From Chloroflexota bacterium (GTDB lineage Bacteria > Chloroflexota > Anaerolineae > Anaerolineales > Anaerolineaceae): 25,260 nucleotides of DNA. The DNA lies in contig JAEYTI010000251.1 in the NCBI GenBank assembly GCA_023434145.1, positions 1-25,260 on the forward strand, read 5' to 3'. Of the stretch, positions 6,545 through 14,377 are shown piece by piece. Position numbers and translations under genes: made by a program. The notes beneath the pieces are model-generated. The model made no database searches. It saw only the letters and a program-made list of their open reading frames with translations, and was not told the DNA's origin. Positions within the stretch are counted from its first letter, which is position 1, and every line of letters starts with the position of its first letter.

Positions 6545-8565
6545 TTGCCCGCCGGTGAAACCAGAGACGTAAGCGCCGAAATGGCCGACTTGATCAGGTC
6601 TGAACGCGCCGCCTGGGCCTGTTTCACCGTCTCCAGGTGCAGCGTCCACAGATCCATGTCCACTTCGCCATCTACAACTGGCACCACCTGTTCCACATCG
6701 CCATCCATCTTGATGATGGTCAGGGCGCGCAGGCTAGCATTCACCAGCTTGCCGTTCTCAATGCCCACCATGTCGATCTTGTCGCTGGTGAAGGTGCGCA
6801 CCTCTAGTAGAGCCGCATCGGTGATCGCCTGGCCAAGCACATCGCCAAGCTTCTTCGCAATCTGCTCCAGCGCGCTGCCTACCTTGCCTGCGCCGCCAGT
6901 GATATCATCCCACACACCAAACTCCTGCGCAGCTTGCGTATCCTGGTTGACGACCGTCCCCTCTACCATAGGCACCGCCTTAGTAGAAGAGCCAATCTTT
7001 ACAGCAGCTTCGGCTGCCTGGGCCTTTTCTTCCACCGGCGCAGCCTGCCCACCCGAGCCATTCGTCTTGCCGGCAGAAACCGTAATGCTCGGGCGCTCCG
7101 CTGCCGCATCACTGTCCTTTTCCGCTACCATCAGGCGCACGGCCGGGTCACCCAAAACTACGTAGTTACGGGCATCGTTATTGGCGGTCCACATGCCGTT
7201 CACTTCCAGGTCGCTGACCTTCTTTCCACCTTCGATTTCCTCCAGCAGTACGCTCAGGTCCGAAGAGACTTCAGCGTAGCGCTGGTTGAAATATTCAAAG
7301 GCCGAACCGACCGGGTAGCCGTCCATCAACCGCTGGATGGAGCTCTTGAATACCTCAAGCTGCGGGCCGGCGTTGCCCCAGTTGAACGAGAAGCTCCAGG
7401 CGCGCTCCACGTGCCCCAGCACCGCCAGTGCGCCGCCTTTCGGGTGGCTGAGCATGCGCGTGGGCAGCTTCGACAGGAACGGCCTCGGCGCGATCGGCTC
7501 ACGATCGAGGTTGGCCTGCTTGTAAAACTCGTCCATCATTGGCGTGCCCGCGCCGTAACAGGCAAAGAAGAAGGCGATCAGGCCAAATACGTTGGCATCG
7601 TCCAGCAGGTGATCCGCGGCAAAGTAAAAATCCTCCGGAATGGGCTTGCGCCACTGCCGCGGGCCGGGCCAATCCTGGCATAACAGCGCGCCGTTGTGCG
7701 GGATCTGCCTGGCGCTGCCGTTGGAAAACCCCATGCCGTGCGTGGCCGAAACCAGCACCGCCGGTGTGTCTTTACCGCCCAGCATATTCGCCAGCCGGCT
7801 GCGCAGCGCTTCTTCGCGCAGCACCGCGTCGTAGCTCCAGTTCTTTAGCTTCTTCTCGGCCTTCAGTTCCTTCATTAGCGGCTCGATGAGCTGGTCCGCG
7901 CTCATATTCGTCGCCACGTCATCAGGGTTGGCGACGCCAAACAGCCCCATTCGGCGCGGCAGCTTGATCTGGCCCTTTTCTGCCTGCACGACGCTGTTGG
8001 CGTATTGGGCGTATTCTTCCACCGTGTCGAAGTGGATGCGCCCCACGGCGTACTGCACATCGAGCTGGCTCTGAACGCTAAAGGGAATTTCTTCCGGGCT
8101 TCCTACGATCAGCAGATAGTAAGGCATCTTCTTGGGGTTGGCGGGGCCTGGGCCTACCTTGTGCTTTTTGAGCCACTCATTCTTGCTCTGCCCGGCGCTG
8201 TAACCCTCTCCGTCGCGATAAACGCGGAAGAAGCGCTCGTTTTCCTTTGCGGCCTGCTCCTGCCGCCAATCGAGCAGCGGCTTGATCGCCTCCAGGATAG
8301 CTGGATCGGTTTTCGACGGCAGAATGACACCCCAACCGGTTTGCGCCAGGTCTTTTGCGTCTAACCCTTCTGCCAGGCCAAAGTGCTTGCCTGCGCGGAT
8401 GACCTGCTCTGTCCAGGCTTTCAGCTCACCGATGACCTCGGGATCCACCTGTTCCTTTTTGATGATCTTACTCAAATCCTGTGGTTTGAGCGGGGGGAGC
8501 AGATACTCGCCGGTTTCGGCGCTGATGCCATTAAAGACCAGCGTGTCTTTCATTTCGTCCGCCAT
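6541..8565 (-). CDS. Caspase-fold (C25/gingipain-like) cysteine peptidase with extra C-terminal domain
   Basis: A 674-aa protein; ATG at 8565 follows GGGAGG. The core (residues ~145-480) has the hallmarks of the caspase/C25 fold: YYLLIVGSPEEIPF and YAVGRI (~149-176), the catalytic-histidine motif SATHG (His276), the catalytic-cysteine motif FFACYGAGTP (Cys336), 'LAVLGHVERAW' (~380-390) and the closing 'YVVLGDPAVRL' (~468-478). A Ser/Ala/Gly-rich linker (~485-550) leads to a C-terminal domain (~580-665) resembling the 113-aa protein of this operon. No signal peptide is seen, so unlike secreted gingipains it is probably intracellular. Bacterial caspase-fold proteases of this type often act in regulated cell death or conflict systems (family knowledge); that role here is inferred. 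It is the first gene of the unit and overlaps the next by 4 nt. Confidence 0.82.
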   Translation of the reverse strand: MADEMKDTLVFNGISAETGEYLLPPLKPQDLSKIIKKEQVDPEVIGELKAWTEQVIRAGKHFGLAEGLDAKDLAQTGWGVILPSKTDPAILEAIKPLLDWRQEQAAKENERFFRVYRDGEGYSAGQSKNEWLKKHKVGPGPANPKKMPYYLLIVGSPEEIPFSVQSQLDVQYAVGRIHFDTVEEYAQYANSVVQAEKGQIKLPRRMGLFGVANPDDVATNMSADQLIEPLMKELKAEKKLKNWSYDAVLREEALRSRLANMLGGKDTPAVLVSATHGMGFSNGSARQIPHNGALLCQDWPGPRQWRKPIPEDFYFAADHLLDDANVFGLIAFFFACYGAGTPMMDEFYKQANLDREPIAPRPFLSKLPTRMLSHPKGGALAVLGHVERAWSFSFNWGNAGPQLEVFKSSIQRLMDGYPVGSAFEYFNQRYAEVSSDLSVLLEEIEGGKKVSDLEVNGMWTANNDARNYVVLGDPAVRLMVAEKDSDAAAERPSITVSAGKTNGSGGQAAPVEEKAQAAEAAVKIGSSTKAVPMVEGTVVNQDTQAAQEFGVWDDITGGAGKVGSALEQIAKKLGDVLGQAITDAALLEVRTFTSDKIDMVGIENGKLVNASLRALTIIKMDGDVEQVVPVVDGEVDMDLWTLHLETVKQAQAARSDLIKSAISALTSLVSPAGK

Positions 8566-8603
8566 CGTCAGCCTCCCGATGAAAAAATCGTGGCTCTTTT
8601 TGG

Positions 8604-8670
8604 GTTTCAAGGAGTTTTTGGTTCGTTGAGGGGATTGCACCACCCCAGCGAAACAAAAACTCCCTGAAAC
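8604..8670. repeat. Long imperfect inverted repeat upstream of the peptidase operon
   Basis: Arms of about 29 nt (GTTTCAAGGAGTTTTTG... and its near-complement ending at 8670) differ at three positions, two of them G-U pairable, plus a one-base bulge; the loop is ~8 nt. It sits 38 nt before the peptidase ATG in a divergent gap, so it is not the end of any annotated gene. It shares the outer sequence TTTCAAGGAGTTT (with one change on one arm) with the hairpin at 8875. Confidence 0.8.
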
Positions 8671-8874
8671 TCATGTGGAGCGAGAAAGGTTTGTATCGCC
8701 AGTCTGCGCGGAAGCCACTTATGTTTGTGCCAGGCATAAAAACAAGAGGATTTGACCAAACAACATCTTGATCAACGATATTATGATTATATAGATTCGT
8801 TACAGTTCTGCAAGGATCACCCGCAAAGCTCGGTTTAAGCCGGTGAAACCTTGTAAAATAAGGCTCATAGATAG
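8671..8874. other. Divergent intergenic region between the two hairpins
   Basis: No coding sequence is evident. It must hold promoters for the peptidase operon (-) and the flippase-like gene (+). The only candidate seen is TTGATC (8768-8773), 16 nt, TATAGA (8790-8795) on the + strand, which is weak. Confidence 0.4.
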
Positions 8875-8938
8875 TTTCAAGGAGTTTGGGTGTCACAGGG
8901 GGTGATCCCACCCCCTGTGACACCCAAACTCCTTGAAA
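8875..8938. repeat. Perfect 30-bp hairpin upstream of the flippase-like gene
   Basis: Positions 8875-8904 are the exact reverse complement of 8909-8938, with only ATCC between them. It ends 27 nt before the ATG at 8966 and follows no gene end on either strand. It would fold into a very stable leader RNA hairpin if transcribed, or a cruciform. Confidence 0.9.
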
Positions 8939-8965
8939 TCCATAAAGAGCGTAAAATAAAAAGGT

Positions 8966-9985
8966 ATGAAAGAAACACACGCGCCCACAAACCACCGAAA
9001 ATGGTTGTTCACCCTCCTGACCCTGCTGCTGGCAGCGCTTATGCTGTACTTTGCCCTGCGCAATGTAAACTGGCACGAGTTGTTCAGCACCATGCGCCAG
9101 GCGAACCCCGCCCTTCTGCTGCTGGCATTTGCGGCGCTCAGCGTCTCGTGCCTGGTGCGCGGTATGCGCTGGCGGCTGCTGCTCAGCGCGCAGCGGACCA
9201 TGCCGGTGGCAGATGTATTCTGGGCGTTGATGACCGGCTACCTGGGCAATGCCTACCTCCCGGCCCGCGCCGGTGAGCTGATTCGCTCGATGCTGGTAGG
9301 ACAGAAGGGCGGCATCAGCAAAAGCTTTTCGCTGGCTACCGCGCTGACCGAGCGCATCGTCGACGCAGTGATCCTGGTCATCGTCTCGACCGCCGCGCTT
9401 TCCACGATGCCGGTGCTGCCCGAAGCAATCGCTGGGAATATCAAAATCTTCTCGGTGATCGGGCTGGCTGCCCTGGCAGTCATTATCGCCGCGCCGCGCA
9501 TGGGCCGCATCATCTACGCCGTGCTCGCTCGCCTGCCCATCCCTGAGCGGTTCTGCGGTTCGATTACGGGAATGGTCGAAAAGCTGCTGATGGGCGCTGG
9601 CGCGCTCCAGCACCCGGTGCGCCTGAGCGGTTTTCTGCTGTGCTCCGCTGCCATCTGGTCCTTGGATACCGTCGCCGGCCTGATGACGGCCCGCGCCTTT
9701 GGCCTGGATCTCAACCCGGTGCAGGTGTTCGTTCTGCTCGCCGCGCTGGGCTTGTTTAGCGCCATCCCATCCACGCCGGGCTACGTGGGCGTGTACCAGT
9801 TGGTTGCGGTATCTGTGCTGGTTCCCTTTGGTTTGAGTGAAGCCGAATCGGTTGCCTATATCTTTGGGTATCAGGGGGTCAACTATGCGGTCATCACCGT
9901 GTGGGGGCTGATCGGCCTGTGGAAGCTGCGCGGCGCCGCGCGGCTGCTGCGCGCGCCGGTAAAGGAGCCCACCACGCCGGCCTGA
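8966..9985 (+). CDS. Lysylphosphatidylglycerol synthase TM region / UPF0104 family membrane protein
   Basis: A 339-aa polytopic membrane protein with about eight hydrophobic segments. The conserved patterns of the UPF0104 (YbhN/AglD-like, 'flippase-like') family are visible: TGYLGNAYLPARAGELIR (~90-108), TERIVDA (~129-135), and STPGYVGVYQ near the C-terminus. It lacks the soluble catalytic domain of MprF, so it is the membrane part alone; members are thought to act in lipid or lipid-linked sugar translocation, but the substrate here is unknown. The start follows AAAAAGG. The lipoprotein gene begins 32 nt after its stop, suggesting co-transcription. A 30-bp hairpin lies just upstream. Confidence 0.88.
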   Translation: MKETHAPTNHRKWLFTLLTLLLAALMLYFALRNVNWHELFSTMRQANPALLLLAFAALSVSCLVRGMRWRLLLSAQRTMPVADVFWALMTGYLGNAYLPARAGELIRSMLVGQKGGISKSFSLATALTERIVDAVILVIVSTAALSTMPVLPEAIAGNIKIFSVIGLAALAVIIAAPRMGRIIYAVLARLPIPERFCGSITGMVEKLLMGAGALQHPVRLSGFLLCSAAIWSLDTVAGLMTARAFGLDLNPVQVFVLLAALGLFSAIPSTPGYVGVYQLVAVSVLVPFGLSEAESVAYIFGYQGVNYAVITVWGLIGLWKLRGAARLLRAPVKEPTTPA

Positions 9986-10017
9986 TCGCCGCAAGCAGCG
10001 CAAAAGGAGGTGCCGCC

Positions 10018-11211
10018 ATGAAAAACCAATTCAACAGGTCTGCCCGGAAAGGGCCAGCCCTGCTGGCCACAAGCCTGTGGATCGTGGTTTTTCTTGCCGG
10101 GTGCAGCCTCCCCACGGATCTTGGGATCCCAGAGATCCCCGGGATCATCGAGCAGCGCACCGCCACACCGCACCGCACGCTGGCAGCCATCGAAACCATG
10201 CTGACGGCAACCGCCGCCATCCCCACAGCTACCCACACCCCGCCGCCAACCTTTACGCCACTGCCTGGTCCAACCAGCACAGCGACACCCGAACTACCCA
10301 TATTGGGGCAAATTGGGCAGCCGCTCGCGGCCAAGAGCATCGGCCTGATGGTACGCTCCTCCATCTTTGCCGGTGAATTGGGAGAACAGACCGCCGCCGA
10401 GGGACGCACCTTCCTCGACCTGGAAGTGACCATCGAATATCTTGCTGATGATGGCGGTTTGCAAAGCGAGTCAACGCTCAGCTACACATCCTATTACTTC
10501 ACCCTGACAGACACTGCAGGAACGCAGTACAACCCGTTCGCTTTCGCGCAAGATGCATTAACCGCCGGTATCCCGCCGCGCTTATTGGGTGGCGATCTTC
10601 TGCCTGGCGAGATGGTGCGCGGGCACGTGGCCTTCGAAGTGCCAACAGAACCCGGCCCGCTGACCCTAACCTACACCCCAGCCCTCCCCACAACTGACGT
10701 CTTGCCGCCGGTGTTCACCGTACCGCTTGCCCAAGAGCACGGCAGCATCCCCTCTGACAGCATTCCGGCAACCGGCGCGATCAGCGTGAACAGCGATGCC
10801 TGGCTATCCGAAGCGCTGCCCGGGCAGGATCAACTGGCGCAGAGCAGCGGCGTGTCGCTCAAAATCGAGATGGTGCGCTCCGCGGTGGTCTTTGAAGGCA
10901 AACGGGCCCCCACCGGCTCGCGATTTTTGATCCTCGACACTGTCATTCAGAATCTGACCCACCCACAGGTGCCCTACAATCCCCAATACTTCAAATTAAA
11001 GGATGAGCAGGGATATGAATATGGGCCGATCATCCTGCCCGGCGACATTATGCTCCAGGCAGGCAGCCTCACAGAAGGGCGCGTGGTGAAAGGCACGGTG
11101 GTCTTCCTGCTTCCATTGGAGGTGGAGCGCGCTGGCGTGATCTACAAGCCGCAGGTGCTGACGGAGGAATGGAACGCGCTGCGTATCGCCATCAGTGTAC
11201 CGGATCGTTGA
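10018..11211 (+). CDS. Lipoprotein with two DUF4352-like domains
   Basis: A 397-aa exported lipoprotein. The ATG at 10018 directly follows AAAGGAGGTG and is chosen over an in-frame ATG at 9901 inside the upstream gene. The signal peptide ends in lipobox LAGC (Cys29). A Thr/Pro/Ala-rich linker (~55-90) is followed by two beta-sandwich repeats, ~95-220 and ~265-390. Each has the DUF4352-type order 'FL-LD--I', 'YY/QYFKL-D--G--Y' and 'G--V-G-V-F--P'. Such domains are found on extracytoplasmic proteins of monoderm bacteria; function unknown. It overlaps the convergent asparagine-synthetase-like gene by 20 nt (11192-11211), leaving no room for a separate terminator. Confidence 0.82.
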   Translation: MKNQFNRSARKGPALLATSLWIVVFLAGCSLPTDLGIPEIPGIIEQRTATPHRTLAAIETMLTATAAIPTATHTPPPTFTPLPGPTSTATPELPILGQIGQPLAAKSIGLMVRSSIFAGELGEQTAAEGRTFLDLEVTIEYLADDGGLQSESTLSYTSYYFTLTDTAGTQYNPFAFAQDALTAGIPPRLLGGDLLPGEMVRGHVAFEVPTEPGPLTLTYTPALPTTDVLPPVFTVPLAQEHGSIPSDSIPATGAISVNSDAWLSEALPGQDQLAQSSGVSLKIEMVRSAVVFEGKRAPTGSRFLILDTVIQNLTHPQVPYNPQYFKLKDEQGYEYGPIILPGDIMLQAGSLTEGRVVKGTVVFLLPLEVERAGVIYKPQVLTEEWNALRIAISVPDR

Positions 11212-13045
11212 TCCCCTCGCAAAACTGCTCGCGCCAGAGGGCAACCGTGAGGACGTGGCTGAGGGTAAAGTAGGCGGTTCGCCGCCTCGCCAGGTGATCT
11301 TCCAGCAGGCAGCTCACGGCGTGCATATCGAAGAGGTCGCCCAGGAGATCGCTGCGCGCGAGAACGCGCCTTGCAAATGCTTGCGAACCCTCGCGGAACG
11401 CGCCTGCCTGCGGGATGCTTCCCCGGCGTTCCTTATCGTACCGGGTGGGGAAGAGACGCCGGAGTGCCCGCCGGCGCAAGTCGTCGGCGTGGTGCAGCAG
11501 TGGAACCTGCCGGATACGGAGATCCAGCGGAATGGGGTAACCGGTGCGCGCGTATGGCACCGCCGAGACGCGCGACAGGTGACGGATGATGAGATGCAGG
11601 TAGAAAAGGCTGCGCTCGCGCACCTGCGACGGTATTTCACTCAAGGCGTAGTCGAGAACATCATTATCGAGGAAGGGCTCCAGCGGTAGGGCAAAGTCAC
11701 CCAGCGCATCGGATGTGTGCCCTCCACGCGCAATACGCGAGTGTATCAGCATATAGTCAAAAGCCTGGCGAGCATCTGCCGTGCCGCTGATATCGAACAT
11801 CCTACCGGGCATATCCGCGCTGTACAATGCCGCTTCCCGATAGATCTCGGGGCGCATCACTTCGCGCAGGCCGGCCAGATTTTGCTTCAGGTACGAATTG
11901 GCATGCTGCCTGCCCTCAGCAAAACTCGCCGCCTTGTGGATCTCATGGGAGTAATGTCGCCCGGAGATAAAATTGCCAAACAGCCCGGTCATGGCAAAAC
12001 GTAGCCCATGCTGCTGCAAAAACTGCCCCTGCGCCATAATCCAACTGGCGTGCGCGCCGATCTTACCCTCCGCACTCCTGGTGATCGGCGAGGCGAACTG
12101 CTGCAAATAGTCCGTACCGATCAGGATATGCTCATGCGGCAGGCCCAGCGCCCGAGCGACCTTTTTGCCGTACACCAGATCTTCACCGCCCGGTACGCTG
12201 ATGGTTGAGGTTATAAGATCAGTTTCTGGCGCAGTAGCGCAGTACATCTCCGCCACGACGCGAGAGTCAAGCCCGCCAGTGATCAGTAGCCCCGTGGACG
12301 CGCGCGCACGCCTTGCCAGCGAGCGCTGCATACGTTCCGCTAGCCCATCCGCATATTGGCGGTCATCGCGTGCATCGCGCTGCCCGGCAAATGACGGCTG
12401 CCAGTAGGAGCCTACCCGAATCTGCCCGCGTTCATACGTCAAAATGCCCGCGGGGGGCAAAGACCGGATATCACAAAACAATGTGCGCTCTTCCATGGGC
12501 GAGAAATGCAGGAATAGATCTGCCACGGCAGCCGGGTCCACGTCGCGGTTGAAACGCGGGTGCCACGCGATGGATTTGATCTCAGAGCCAAACATCAGCC
12601 CCTCCGGCGACTGCCAGTAGTACAGATTGAAGTATGATAGGCGGTCGAGCAACAGGGTGAGCCGCTGCGGTTCCTCCTCCCACACCGCCAGGGCGTAGAC
12701 ACCATTTAATCCGCGGACCGCCGCAACACCGTCGCGCAGAAAACGGTCAAGCAGCAGCCGGGCAGGCGTGCCGTAGTCATCGGGCGGGCCATGCGCGCCA
12801 AGCAGGAGCTCGGCAGTAAAAGCATCGTCCACGATCAGCCCGTAATGGGCAAGCCAGACTCCATTCCGCGAGGCGATCTGCGGACCGCCTTCGGGCAGCC
12901 CAATTGAACCCAGGGCGGCTGTGTCACTTGCAATGGTTGATTCATGATGGGAAGGGTTTCGGCGTAAAGGTCGGATCATCCTGTCAATCGCAAATTGATT
13001 GGCGGGTTTACCGGCATTCGAGACAACTCCAGCAATTCCTGGCAT
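11192..13045 (-). CDS. Asparagine-synthetase-like protein with degenerate glutaminase domain
   Basis: A 617-aa AsnB-type protein: N-terminal Ntn glutaminase-like domain (~1-190) and C-terminal PP-loop ATPase domain. The PP-loop reads ITGGLDSR (classical SGGLDSS), so adenylation activity is plausible. The N-terminus is M-P-G-I-A-G instead of M-C-G-I-x-G: the catalytic Cys is replaced by Pro, so glutamine hydrolysis should be lost, and ammonia or another nucleophile would be needed. In the synthetase half, the usual SGEGADE segment appears as TGLFGN. Such divergent homologues occur in polysaccharide or natural-product loci, but no such genes are adjacent, so no substrate is assigned. The start has no clear ribosome-binding site; a later ATG at 12979 would remove the conserved N-terminus. 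Confidence 0.82.
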   Translation of the reverse strand: MPGIAGVVSNAGKPANQFAIDRMIRPLRRNPSHHESTIASDTAALGSIGLPEGGPQIASRNGVWLAHYGLIVDDAFTAELLLGAHGPPDDYGTPARLLLDRFLRDGVAAVRGLNGVYALAVWEEEPQRLTLLLDRLSYFNLYYWQSPEGLMFGSEIKSIAWHPRFNRDVDPAAVADLFLHFSPMEERTLFCDIRSLPPAGILTYERGQIRVGSYWQPSFAGQRDARDDRQYADGLAERMQRSLARRARASTGLLITGGLDSRVVAEMYCATAPETDLITSTISVPGGEDLVYGKKVARALGLPHEHILIGTDYLQQFASPITRSAEGKIGAHASWIMAQGQFLQQHGLRFAMTGLFGNFISGRHYSHEIHKAASFAEGRQHANSYLKQNLAGLREVMRPEIYREAALYSADMPGRMFDISGTADARQAFDYMLIHSRIARGGHTSDALGDFALPLEPFLDNDVLDYALSEIPSQVRERSLFYLHLIIRHLSRVSAVPYARTGYPIPLDLRIRQVPLLHHADDLRRRALRRLFPTRYDKERRGSIPQAGAFREGSQAFARRVLARSDLLGDLFDMHAVSCLLEDHLARRRTAYFTLSHVLTVALWREQFCEGINDPVH

Positions 13046-13139
13046 TCGAATATAACCCCACTACTTCAGGTTGTTCCGGTTCAGCAAAGAATCGGCGACC
13101 CCAATTTGGCCCTTTACCGATAAAGATTTGCTGATCGAA

Positions 13140-13265
13140 CTTCGTTCGGATCCTTGTGAACGAAGGGTCATTAGAAGTATAGGATATTTGTAGTCAATAA
13201 AATATACAAATATCGGCGGCATATAATCTCGGTCTGTCGTGTAAGGCGGAGTGTGCCCGCCTTAC
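13140..13265. repeat. Cluster of three dyads in the 13.05-13.4 kb gap
   Basis: Three successive inverted repeats: CTTCGTTC/GAACGAAG (13140-13147, 13158-13165); GATATTTGTA/TACAAATATC (13183-13192, 13205-13214); and GTAAGGCGG/CCGCCTTAC (13241-13249, 13257-13265). The middle AT-rich one resembles an operator; a TATAAT lies at 13222-13227. The region presumably holds the promoter of the asparagine-synthetase-like gene and the end of the long upstream operon. No coding sequence is seen in 13046-13396. Confidence 0.6.
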
Positions 13266-13275
13266 AAATGAAAAC

Positions 13276-13314
13276 CGGGAGATTTTGTCGCACTTCGTGC
13301 GACAAAATCTCCCG
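13276..13314 (-). terminator. Perfect 18-bp hairpin, probable terminator of the eight-gene run
   Basis: Positions 13276-13293 pair exactly with 13297-13314 around a TTC loop. On the minus strand it lies 83 nt after the DUF2721 gene and is followed by GTTTTCATTTG, a modest U-tract. Confidence 0.65.
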
Positions 13315-13396
13315 ATCTCTTTTTCGGGGCGCTCGTAGGGTGCGACTCAATTACCCGGTTATGTGCGGTGCTGCCATGCTGCTGCGCGCAGCTTTT

Positions 13397-13795
13397 CTAC
13401 TGGTTTTCGAGATCGCTCAGGCGGTAGTTCAGCGCGTCGATCGAGATCTGTACCTCGCGCAGCGATAGCGCCAGCGAGATCATCAGCAGCACCAGGCTGA
13501 GGGCAAAGACCCACTCGCCCACCCGCACCTGACGCAAGAACAGGGCGAACATCGACACCACGCAGCAGAAGAAGCTCATCACGCCGTAAATTTGCATATT
13601 GCGGATGACTTTCACCCGGTAGCGCAGGTTGCTGAGCTGGGCGGTGATAATGCTGCGCTCTTCGGGCGTGGTCTTGTAGGCACGGTGAAGCTCGCGGATC
13701 AGCGAGGCCAGGGTGAGGAAGCGGTTGGTATAGGCCAGCAGCAGCAGCGAGATGGCCGGAAACAGCAGCGCGGGCGTCGTAAGGTTCATTTCCAT
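13397..13795 (-). CDS. DUF2721 family membrane protein
   Basis: A 132-aa integral membrane protein. The pattern PAISLLLLAYTNRFLTLASLIR at the start, then a charged helical stretch (~45-65) and two further hydrophobic segments (~70-90 and ~93-112), matches DUF2721 proteins of about this size. Start taken at ATG 13795, after GGGGGAAGG; a second ATG two codons on is equally possible. Upstream in-frame sequence overlaps the peroxiredoxin gene and is not coding. It begins 20 nt after the peroxiredoxin stop and is the last gene of the run. The biochemical function of the family is unknown. Confidence 0.8.
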   Translation of the reverse strand: MEMNLTTPALLFPAISLLLLAYTNRFLTLASLIRELHRAYKTTPEERSIITAQLSNLRYRVKVIRNMQIYGVMSFFCCVVSMFALFLRQVRVGEWVFALSLVLLMISLALSLREVQISIDALNYRLSDLENQ

Positions 13796-13815
13796 CTCGT
13801 ACTGCCTTCCCCCGC

Positions 13816-14283
13816 CTAGGCGGACTGCCCCAGAGCAGCCAGCACTTCTTTCGAGTGATGATCGGGCTTGACGTTCTCGAAAACCTTGACGATGTTTCCA
13901 TCCGGACCGATCAGGAAGGTAGTGCGCAGCACGCCTTCGTACTCGCGGCCCATGAACTTCTTCGGTCCCCACACGCCGTACGCATCAGCAACCTTGTGCC
14001 CCTCATCCGCGAGCAGGGTGAAGGGTAGGTCGAACTTGTTCTTGAACTTGGTGTGCGACTTGGCAGTATCTGGGCTGACCCCGAGGATGACAATGCCGTT
14101 CTGCTCGTAAATATGGAAGTCGTCGCGGAAGTTGCAGGCTTCGGTAGTGCAGCCGGGGGTGTCATCCTTGGGGTAGAAGTACAGCACCACGGGCTTGCCG
14201 CGATAATCCGATAGATTGTGGATTTTCCCGTCCTCGTCGGGCAGTGCGAACTCCGGCGCGGGTTGGTTGGCTTCAATCGGCAT
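13816..14283 (-). CDS. bcp: Thioredoxin-dependent peroxiredoxin, Bcp/PrxQ type
   Basis: A 155-aa peroxiredoxin that reduces hydrogen peroxide and organic peroxides using thioredoxin. The motif TPGCTTEACNFRD gives the peroxidatic Cys45 and a resolving Cys50 four residues later in the same helix, the hallmark of atypical 2-Cys PrxQ. YFYPKDDTPGC and 'LIGPDG.I' are also family-typical. No signal peptide, so cytoplasmic. The ATG at 14283 follows AAGGAGGA. It is 93 nt downstream of the MoeA fusion gene, with a perfect 26-bp hairpin between them, so it may have its own promoter or be a regulated part of the operon. Confidence 0.95.
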   Translation of the reverse strand: MPIEANQPAPEFALPDEDGKIHNLSDYRGKPVVLYFYPKDDTPGCTTEACNFRDDFHIYEQNGIVILGVSPDTAKSHTKFKNKFDLPFTLLADEGHKVADAYGVWGPKKFMGREYEGVLRTTFLIGPDGNIVKVFENVKPDHHSKEVLAALGQSA

Positions 14284-14322
14284 TTTAATATCCTCCTTGT
14301 TCCTTTCTTTTTCCCTTCTCAT

Positions 14323-14377
14323 GGGATTTGCGGTGTTACCCGCGGTGCTGTGCACCGCGGGTAACACCGCAAATCCC
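14323..14377. repeat. Perfect 26-bp hairpin between moeA fusion and bcp
   Basis: Positions 14323-14348 are the exact reverse complement of 14352-14377, with a TGT loop. One end coincides with the last base of the MoeA-fusion stop codon and the other lies 39 nt before the peroxiredoxin ATG. No U-tract follows on the minus strand, so it may be an RNA processing or attenuation hairpin rather than a classical terminator. Confidence 0.9.

Noticed and set aside
6263..7165. A 300-codon + strand frame opposite the end of the peptidase gene
   Set aside because: Ser/Thr/Ala-rich antisense product; the opposite strand carries the peptidase C-terminal domain with matching neighbours.
8604..8938. CRISPR-like or insertion-sequence ends
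   Set aside because: Only two related hairpins, with no regularly spaced direct repeats, no cas genes and no transposase between them.
8531..10003. A 490-codon open frame on the minus strand opposite the flippase-like gene
   Set aside because: Its translation is rich in Gln, His and Arg with no family motifs, it runs across two hairpins and the start of the peptidase gene, and the + strand gene there has clear UPF0104 patterns and a ribosome-binding site.
11192..13045. Lasso-peptide cyclase or beta-lactam synthetase
   Set aside because: No precursor peptide, leader peptidase or RRE protein is adjacent, and the neighbours are unrelated. Only the general asparagine-synthetase-like call is supported.
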